Assembly: GCA_018814745.1 (NCBI GenBank)
Contig: JAHIZC010000229.1
Coordinates: 1-11,905, forward strand
Length of the DNA stretch: 11,905 nucleotides
From: Candidatus Omnitrophota bacterium
GTDB taxonomy: Bacteria > Omnitrophota > Gorgyraeia > Gygaellales > Profunditerraquicolaceae
Reading direction: 5' to 3'
Below are positions 1 to 4,505 of the stretch, in pieces. Position 1 is the stretch's first letter; the number at the start of each line of letters is the position of its first letter. Made by a program: the position numbers and the translations under genes. A model generated the notes under the pieces. The model was not told the origin of the DNA. It saw only the letters and a program-made list of their open reading frames with translations, and did no database searches.

Positions 1-503
1 ATAACCGTAAAGGCACAGGGATTCACTCCGTCGATCAGGCCTGCGGCCGCAATTACCAAAGGCCCAAGAGCCTCAAAGCGCTCAATCAAATTTACTTCAG
101 GCAGAGCCTTTTCTCTGTAAGGCAGATTTAAAGATTTAGCGATAAAACCTACGAGCTTCTCTTCGGCTTCCTTTTTACCCACAAAAAAACTACCGTTAAA
201 ATAAAAAGCAGGGACAACTACCTTGATCTCTTTTTTCTCAGATTCTATAAGACTTAAAAGAAATTTGTAGTTCTCGAGATCATCGATATCACGGTATTCT
301 ATCTCGATTCGATCCTTAAAATTCATTTCGATTATAGGAATTATCTTATTTTTTGTTTCGACGCAATTATGACAGGTGGGAGAGTGAAAGAATATGAGCT
401 TAGCACTATCCGCAGCATAAACTTCACTCCCGGCAATATTCGTAAACAGCAGAGATAAAAATACTACCAAAAACAAACCTATTTTTTGCCTAGTCATATT
501 CAT
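1..503 (-). CDS. Secreted thioredoxin-like domain fused to DsbD/CcdA-type membrane domain (partial, C-terminus beyond window)
   Basis: This reading frame runs from an ATG at 503 (or 497) to the left edge without a stop, giving 167 codons. Residues 5-31 look like a signal peptide or signal anchor: a short basic start, a hydrophobic core, then VYAAD. A thioredoxin-like domain follows, with the redox motif CHNC at residues 44-47 preceded by IFFHSPT. Residues 148-167 enter a hydrophobic segment containing GVNPCAFTV, the NPC signature of the first helix of DsbD/CcdA-type transmembrane electron carriers. In such families the membrane part passes electrons from cytoplasmic thioredoxin to a periplasmic CXXC domain. 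The inferred role is thiol-disulfide reduction outside the cytoplasm. There is no Shine-Dalgarno in front of either ATG, but a good promoter lies immediately upstream. The catalytic remainder is off the window, so the exact subfamily is unknown. Confidence 0.85.
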   Translation of the reverse strand, partial: MNMTRQKIGLFLVVFLSLLFTNIAGSEVYAADSAKLIFFHSPTCHNCVETKNKIIPIIEMNFKDRIEIEYRDIDDLENYKFLLSLIESEKKEIKVVVPAFYFNGSFFVGKKEAEEKLVGFIAKSLNLPYREKALPEVNLIERFEALGPLVIAAAGLIDGVNPCAFTV

Positions 504-517
504 AATATTTGATAAAT

Positions 518-545
518 ATTATACTTCTTTTGACACTAAACTCAA
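518..545 (-). promoter_or_regulatory. Candidate promoter for the thioredoxin/DsbD-like gene
   Basis: On the minus strand TTGAGT (545-540) and TATAAT (523-518) are separated by 16 bases. Transcription would begin near 511, only about 8 bases before the ATG at 503, so the mRNA would be leaderless or nearly so. This agrees with the absence of a Shine-Dalgarno. Sequence-only prediction. Confidence 0.4.
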
Positions 546-559
546 GCTCTTTAGGGCCG

Positions 560-654
560 TCCTACTTCGCTCTTCAACTTTCTATATTGCTGGTAGAGCT
601 TCGTAGGACTGTTCTCCGAAGCCCTACCATAGATAAGATTATTGAAGGGCGAAG
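560..654. repeat. Nested imperfect inverted repeat
   Basis: Two inverted repeats are nested. The outer arms are cttcgctcttcaa (565-577) and ttgaagggcgaag (642-654), 13 bp with one G-T wobble. The inner arms are ggtagagcttcg (592-603) and cgaagccctacc (617-628), 12 bp with one mismatch, around a 13-base loop. An alternative pairing joins gtcctac (559-565) to gtaggac (603-609). No reading frame of interest crosses it. It sits between the promoter region of the leftmost gene and the 23-bp tandem array, so it may be part of the same composite intergenic element. No tract of T follows the stem, so it is not an obvious intrinsic terminator. Confidence 0.7.
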
Positions 655-785
655 GAGAAAGTCTTCACATCCAAAGCAGAAGCGTCTTCTAACCCAAAGC
701 AGAGTCGTCTTCACTGCCAAAGCTAAGGCGTCTTCGGAGCCGTTCGGGAAGCGTCTTCACTGCCGAAGCTAAGGGTGCCCCCCCT
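648..785. repeat. Tandem array of 23-bp units (locus 1)
   Basis: Units start at 671, 694, 717, 740 and 763, exactly 23 bp apart, with a degenerate unit at 648. Three units begin ccaaagc, and most carry a version of gaagcgtcttcactg, itself a small inverted repeat (GAAG-CGT-CTTC). The last unit, starting ccgaagctaagggtg, ends in a run of seven C (778-784). The final 43 or so bases recur in inverted orientation at 4433-4475. The array lies just beyond the 3' end of doxX. An 87-codon open frame across it is explained by the repeat and is not called as a gene. Confidence 0.8.
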
Positions 786-788
786 ATA

Positions 789-1181
789 TCAGAGCTTATT
801 GTAGATGCTGTACTTTCCTGCTCCCGAAATAATTAAAGCAAAACAGACAGCCGCAATAATCAAAGTATATTCAAAGCCACCCGCTGATAGAAAGAACCCA
901 TTTGGTATATGAACCTTTAGCGCCGCTACAGCTATCAAAATCAGCAATAATGAAGAGGTACTCCTAACCAGGATTCCAAAAATCAAAAATAACCCTCCTA
1001 TTAATTCAACATATGCTGCTAGATAAGCCCAAAATAATGCTGGCGTAAATCCCATAGCAGATAACATCTTGGTAAATCCATCAATTCCAGGACCACCAAA
1101 CAAACCAAAGCACTTCTGTAACCCATGACCTGCGAACATAGCACCCAAGGAAACCCTCAAAACTAAACTTGCCAGATTCAT
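789..1181 (-). CDS. doxX: DoxX family membrane protein
   Basis: A 130-residue integral membrane protein with four hydrophobic segments (roughly residues 4-22, 48-70, 74-92 and 104-121). The N-terminal signature AGHGLQKCFGLFGGPG, the later YVELIGGLFLIFGILVR and the GGFEYTLIIAA stretch are typical of the DoxX family. Members were named from a thiosulfate:quinone oxidoreductase subunit, and many are of unknown function but linked to redox or quinone proteins. The start is taken as the ATG at 1181. It overlaps the stop of the restored ndh frame (TGATG) and lies 9 bases after GGAGG (1195-1191). A GTG at 1184 would add one residue and is the alternative. It is the last gene of the prenyltransferase-ndh-doxX operon, so a role near the quinone pool is inferred. 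Its substrate is not shown by the sequence. Confidence 0.85.
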   Translation of the reverse strand: MNLASLVLRVSLGAMFAGHGLQKCFGLFGGPGIDGFTKMLSAMGFTPALFWAYLAAYVELIGGLFLIFGILVRSTSSLLLILIAVAALKVHIPNGFFLSAGGFEYTLIIAAVCFALIISGAGKYSIYNKL

Positions 1182-1381
1182 CACCTCTCACCTCCCCTGA
1201 TTATCAAGCTTCGCGTTATCCCTAATTTGCTCCTAAGCGAATAAGAACGGTATATACACATTATATAATGGAAAAACGTAGCAAGAAAGCCTTTTACTTC
1301 TAAGCCTAAGACTCTTCCGCAGGAACTATTATTAGCCATAGGTATGATATAGCCTAAATCTATTGGTGTATATTTATGAAG
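1181..1381 (-). pseudogene. ndh: Out-of-frame C-terminal part of the type II NADH dehydrogenase
   Basis: In the -1 frame relative to the ndh body, 66 residues can be read from CTT at 1381 to TGA at 1183-1181. They start LHKYTPIDLGYIIPMANN and include VLGLEVKGFLATFFHYIM and CIYRSYSLRSKLG. This is the pattern expected for the C-terminus of bacterial NDH-2: the family-typical stretch around 'Y-x-x-x-DLG-x-x-x-P-M-A', then an amphipathic, hydrophobic membrane-attachment region followed by basic residues. Joined to the first 310 codons of the upstream frame it gives about 376 residues, a normal size for the family. The stop overlaps the doxX ATG, as expected for a coupled operon gene. It has no start or ribosome binding site of its own, so it belongs to ndh. 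Whether it is translated is unknown. Confidence 0.85.
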
Positions 1382-2310
1382 TTTTTTCCTCCTATGCTAT
1401 CTATTATATTTCGAGCAGCGCACTTACCTTCCATTATGCTGAATTGAACCGCCATCCTTAAAAATGATTTTTTATACGGGAAATAAGCTGCGTCGCCGGC
1501 AACAAAACAATCTTCGGTCAACCTTAAATACTCATCGGCCTTTATCCTACCCTGCGGGTTTTTTTCTACTTTTAAATCCTCAATAAACTTCCCGGTTTTT
1601 ACCCCTGCAGACCAAATCAACATAGCATTCTTAAAAACTACTCCATTGGTCAAATAAATATTCCCTTCTTCAATTTTCTCAATAGAAGTATTTAATAAAA
1701 TACCAACATCCATCTTCTCAAGGTTCTTGCCTACATAAGTTTTCATCCATTCAGGCAATGGCCCTAAAATCGAAGCAGCTCGTTCAATGATCACTATCTT
1801 TTTGTGATCAAATTTTCCACTCATTCTCTTTCTAAGATTTGTAGCTATCTCTATGCCCGTGTAACCGCCTCCGATGATAAGATAACAACTAAAGTTCCCC
1901 TCTTCTATACCCAGGTAAATCTTCTTTACGTCCTCGGCACCATCCAGTTTATAAGCGTTTTTCATTGTATTATTATCGCCGTAAAAGTTTGTTTCAGATC
2001 CGCTGGCAATAAGCAGATAATCATAGATTAGTTCTTGCCTAAGAGTAAATACTTTATTTTGTTTTAAATCAACGGAATAAACATCTTGATTAATAAATCG
2101 GAATCCGTATCTTTTACTTAAATCACTGATAGGATAAACCATAAAATTAGTGTTTATTTTCCTGCCTATCGCATCAGGCAAAAGAGGTAAAAAATTAAAA
2201 TTTAATTTTTTATCTATTAGGGTAACTTCAACTTGCCTTCTCTGTCTGGATAAAACTCTGGCCGTGCTCAAGCCGGCAAAACCGCATCCGATAATTATAA
2301 CTTTTTTCAT
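1360..2310 (-). CDS. ndh: Type II NADH:quinone oxidoreductase (NDH-2), frame 0, truncated by a frameshift
   Basis: A 316-residue FAD-dependent pyridine nucleotide oxidoreductase. Residues 8-13 (GCGFAG) are the FAD-binding GxGxxG. ASGSETNFYG (102-111) follows the first beta-alpha-beta region. GGGYTGIE (147-154) begins the NADH-binding Rossmann fold, and CFVAGDAA (268-275) is the late FAD contact. NDH-2 is a peripheral membrane enzyme that oxidises NADH and reduces quinone without pumping protons. Its ATG overlaps the TGA of the upstream prenyltransferase gene (ATGA, 2310-2307), indicating translational coupling. The protein ends with GGKNFINIHQ, just where the family continues into the membrane-binding C-terminus; that missing part is present in the -1 frame at 1381-1181. 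As it stands the product would lack membrane attachment. The cause is either a lost A in a run of six (1382-1387) or programmed slippage. Confidence 0.9.
   Translation of the reverse strand: MKKVIIIGCGFAGLSTARVLSRQRRQVEVTLIDKKLNFNFLPLLPDAIGRKINTNFMVYPISDLSKRYGFRFINQDVYSVDLKQNKVFTLRQELIYDYLLIASGSETNFYGDNNTMKNAYKLDGAEDVKKIYLGIEEGNFSCYLIIGGGYTGIEIATNLRKRMSGKFDHKKIVIIERAASILGPLPEWMKTYVGKNLEKMDVGILLNTSIEKIEEGNIYLTNGVVFKNAMLIWSAGVKTGKFIEDLKVEKNPQGRIKADEYLRLTEDCFVAGDAAYFPYKKSFLRMAVQFSIMEGKCAARNIIDSIGGKNFINIHQ
1381..1387 (-). other. A AAA AAC slippery heptamer at the ndh frame junction
   Basis: In frame 0 the codons are GGA AAA AAC, so the last seven bases form the X XXY YYZ pattern A AAA AAC in the correct phase. 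A -1 slip here leads directly into the CTT codon that opens the missing NDH-2 C-terminus. The same heptamer is the known -1 frameshift site of IS1. An AGGAGG lies immediately upstream (1392-1387), closer than the roughly 10-base spacing known for the stimulator in E. coli dnaX. A simple one-base deletion in the A run explains the data equally well or better. Confidence 0.45.
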
Positions 2311-3197
2311 ATCAATAAATCCAAGATTAATATAATCCCTACCAGTGTTTGTAAAGTTATAGTCAATTTGGATGATTGGATCAGTTTTGCCTTATCCTTA
2401 AAATCTCTCTTCAGGATATTACCGGTTTTAACTGCCAGAATAATAAATACCAGGCAAGATAAAGCCCGAACACTTAAGAAGCCTAGCCAAATATTGAGAG
2501 CTATAGCTAATAATGCAGCGCCAACTAACATATAATAGGTAACAAAAGCCTTCTTGGGACCGGTAATACTTACCCAGGTGGATTTTTCCGCTTGTTTATC
2601 ATCAGCAAAATCAGGGATTTCGTTAACGAACAAAATCAAAGTAACTAAAAAACCGAAGGGTAATGATAGCATAAAACTTCTAAGATCAGGAAATATGCCG
2701 GTTTGAATAAAATACCCGCCCATAACCAAAGCAGGTCCAAACAAAATGAAAAGCACAGGTTCACCCAGCCTTCTATAAGAAAGCTGCAGCGGTTTAATTG
2801 AATATGACCAACCTAGGAAAACAATAAGCAGGTAATATATGATTACTGTCGGCCTTTTTAAAACTAGGGCTAGAAAGATAACGCTAAATAAAGAAATAAA
2901 AGCAAGAACTACGGCAAACCGTAGATAGAATCTCTCAGAGAATACTTTCTCCTGGATTAGTTTAGAACCTCCAAAGAACCTATAGAATTTTCTATCCTGC
3001 CAATCTGCGCCACTCTTTGAATCCGCATAGTCATTGATCAGATTAGCGCTCAGGTGAGTGGAAATTGCCGCAATTAACCCTAGAAAAAAACCGAAGAGAT
3101 TGAAATATTCTCTTTCGATAAGTGAACCGAAGACAAAAGGTAGGACGCTGGCGGTAACAAACGGTAATCTAAGAGCTCTCGCAAAGTCTCTGATCAT
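2307..3197 (-). CDS. menA: MenA/UbiA-type polyprenyltransferase
   Basis: A 296-residue membrane protein with about eight or nine hydrophobic helices, the usual size for the UbiA superfamily. The first aspartate-rich motif is NLINDYADSKSGAD (residues 52-65). The second is NEIPDFADD (192-200). Both bind the Mg2+-diphosphate of the prenyl donor. The stretch FFGGSKLIQEKVFS (74-87) and YSIKPLQLSYRRLGE (132-146) resemble 1,4-dihydroxy-2-naphthoate octaprenyltransferase (MenA) more than 4-hydroxybenzoate transferases, so a role in menaquinone formation is likely. The acceptor cannot be proved from sequence. No other menaquinone gene is in the window. It is first in the operon with ndh and doxX, and divergent from the prenyl diphosphate synthase that would supply its donor. 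No Shine-Dalgarno precedes the ATG at 3197. Confidence 0.85.
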   Translation of the reverse strand: MIRDFARALRLPFVTASVLPFVFGSLIEREYFNLFGFFLGLIAAISTHLSANLINDYADSKSGADWQDRKFYRFFGGSKLIQEKVFSERFYLRFAVVLAFISLFSVIFLALVLKRPTVIIYYLLIVFLGWSYSIKPLQLSYRRLGEPVLFILFGPALVMGGYFIQTGIFPDLRSFMLSLPFGFLVTLILFVNEIPDFADDKQAEKSTWVSITGPKKAFVTYYMLVGAALLAIALNIWLGFLSVRALSCLVFIILAVKTGNILKRDFKDKAKLIQSSKLTITLQTLVGIILILDLLI

Positions 3198-3205
3198 CTT
3201 ATTTT

Positions 3206-3233
3206 ATTTGAATTACCTATGTCCTTATGTTAA
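3206..3233 (-). promoter_or_regulatory. Candidate promoter for the menA-ndh-doxX operon
   Basis: On the minus strand TTAACA (3233-3228) and TCAAAT (3211-3206) are 16 bases apart. The predicted start, near 3199, is two bases before the ATG at 3197, which implies a leaderless mRNA and fits the missing Shine-Dalgarno. The element overlaps the oppositely oriented promoter of the prenyl synthase gene within a 46-base gap. Sequence-only prediction. Confidence 0.35.
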
Positions 3234-3241
3234 CATATAAT
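3213..3241 (+). promoter_or_regulatory. Candidate promoter for the polyprenyl synthase gene
   Basis: TATAAT at 3236-3241 is a perfect -10 hexamer, with a weak -35 (TTACCT, 3213-3218) 17 bases upstream. The -10 ends two bases before the ATG at 3244, so transcription would start at or just inside the start codon. An in-frame TAA at 3238-3240 excludes an upstream start, and no Shine-Dalgarno exists. A leaderless mRNA is the simplest reading. An alternative is initiation at the TTG at 3250. Confidence 0.35.
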
Positions 3242-3243
3242 TT

Positions 3244-4284
3244 ATGCTTTTGGCAATAAAAAATAGAGTAGATAGCGAACTGAATAGATTCGTACTTGAC
3301 CTAGATAGCTTATACTCCGTAAATAAGTTATCCCCCCTTCTATTTAAATCAATAAAGGAGTTTATTTTAAGAAAAGGTAAGCGCTTAAGGCCCACCCTGC
3401 TTGTAATCGGCTATCTGGGCTTTAGCTCAAAAATTGCTCCAAATCTCTATAGAACCGCTATATCTCTAGAGTTGCTGCACGATTTTATGCTAGTGCATGA
3501 TGACATAATCGATAAATCCGCTACCAGACGCGGAAAACCTTCGATGCACGAAGCGTTCAATAGATACCTAAAAGGTAATAATAATCGCAAGTTCAGCGGA
3601 GAGGACCTAGCGATTGTTGCCGGAGATGTGATATATGCTATGGCAGTACATGCCTTCCTTGCTATAAAAGAAAATCTCTACCGCAAAGAATTAGCCTTAA
3701 AAAAGTTTAGTGAAGCGGCCTTCTATACCGGAGGCGGAGAATTTCTCGAGTTGCTCTGCGGCCTTAAAAGTATCGAAAGGATGTCTAAGGAAGATATCTA
3801 TAAAATATACGACTTAAAAACTGCAAATTATACCTTTGCTTCACCTTTAAGTATCGGTGCAATCTTAGCCGGTGCTTCAAAAAAACAGGTCGATATAATT
3901 TTTAATTATGGTTTATATTTAGGCAGGGCGTTTCAGATTAAAGATGACATTATCGGTATGTTTGAAACTGAAAAAGAGATCGGAAAATCTACTCTTACAG
4001 ACCTACAGGAATCTAAAAAGACGCTGCTTATCTGGTATACCTACGAGTATTCAGATAATAAAAGTAAAAAAACTATAAAAAGAATTTTTTCGAAAAATAA
4101 AGTAACTAAAGCTGACTTAGCTAAAATACGTAATATTATAATAAAATCAAAAGCGTTGGACTATACTAAAAGAGAGGTTGATTTATTAAGAAAAAAAGCG
4201 GAAGTCTTGATTAAATCTTCTTTAATAAAACCCGATTATAGAAATACTCTTACTGCATATTCAAAAAATATACTCGATTTATAG
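3244..4284 (+). CDS. Polyprenyl diphosphate synthase (trans-isoprenyl, probably short chain)
   Basis: A 346-residue all-helical isoprenyl diphosphate synthase. KGKRLRP (residues 44-50) is the isopentenyl diphosphate binding region. The first aspartate-rich motif is HDDIID (85-90), followed by RRGKPSMH (95-102). KTANYTFASP (192-201) is the family's KT motif, and FQIKDDIIGMF (230-240) is the second aspartate-rich region. The enzyme condenses isopentenyl diphosphate onto an allylic diphosphate. Phe81, five residues before the first DDxxD, suggests a C15-C20 product by the usual chain-length rule, but this rule is not decisive. It is the only plus-strand gene and is transcribed away from menA, whose donor it may supply. 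The C-terminal 80 residues are lysine-rich and more diverged than the catalytic core. Confidence 0.88.
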   Translation: MLLAIKNRVDSELNRFVLDLDSLYSVNKLSPLLFKSIKEFILRKGKRLRPTLLVIGYLGFSSKIAPNLYRTAISLELLHDFMLVHDDIIDKSATRRGKPSMHEAFNRYLKGNNNRKFSGEDLAIVAGDVIYAMAVHAFLAIKENLYRKELALKKFSEAAFYTGGGEFLELLCGLKSIERMSKEDIYKIYDLKTANYTFASPLSIGAILAGASKKQVDIIFNYGLYLGRAFQIKDDIIGMFETEKEIGKSTLTDLQESKKTLLIWYTYEYSDNKSKKTIKRIFSKNKVTKADLAKIRNIIIKSKALDYTKREVDLLRKKAEVLIKSSLIKPDYRNTLTAYSKNILDL

Positions 4285-4340
4285 TCAACTCTTGCTTATT
4301 CCCCGCCTTTAAAGCAAAAAAATACAACCTCCACCCCACA

Positions 4341-4501
4341 CCCTACTAGAAGCGTCTTTGGAGCCAAAGCTAAGCCTGTCCCCAACCCAAAGCAGAAGCG
4401 TCTTTAGAGCCTAAGCTAAGGGTGCCCCCAGAGGGGGCACCCTTAGCTTCAGGAGTGAAGACGCTTCCCGATTGGGTATAAAGACGCTTCTATTTATTGG
4501 G
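4341..4501. repeat. Two 23-bp-unit arrays facing each other (locus 2)
   Basis: Direct units begin at 4341, 4364, 4387 and 4410, exactly 23 bp apart. Units in the opposite orientation occupy 4433-4455, 4456-4478 and 4479-4501. The unit resembles locus 1: ccaaagc followed by agaagcgtcttt. Both half-arrays end in the tail aagctaagggtgccccc and are joined tail to tail around AGA. In reverse complement, 4433-4475 matches about 43 bases at 740-784 with roughly five differences. The element fills the gap between the converging prenyl synthase and hppA genes. Confidence 0.8.
4395..4467. terminator. Strong hairpin between convergent genes, possible bidirectional terminator or transcript end protector
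   Basis: A perfect 17-bp stem (4413-4429 with 4433-4449, AAGCTAAGGGTGCCCCC) encloses a three-base loop AGA. After an 8-by-8 internal loop the stem continues for 10 bp (4395-4404 with 4458-4467, gaagcgtctt). It lies between the stops of two converging genes, the right place for a shared terminator. No T tract follows on either strand, so a canonical intrinsic terminator is not supported. It arises from the tail-to-tail joining of the 23-bp arrays. Confidence 0.5.
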
Positions 4502-4505
4502 GGTG

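Noticed and set aside
509..772. 87-codon open frame on the plus strand
   Set aside because: It runs through the nested inverted repeat and the 23-bp array, has no ribosome binding site, and its residues look like repeat translation. The repeats explain it.
648..785. CRISPR array
   Set aside because: The 23-bp units are contiguous with no unique spacers, are degenerate, and no cas gene is present.
1260..1265. TATAAT on the minus strand as a doxX promoter
   Set aside because: It lies inside the restored C-terminal coding part of ndh (codons for HYIM), lacks a good -35, and doxX is translationally coupled to ndh.
4395..4467. Standard intrinsic terminator for both converging genes
   Set aside because: The stem is very strong and well placed, but neither strand has the following T tract. 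It is kept only as a possible terminator.
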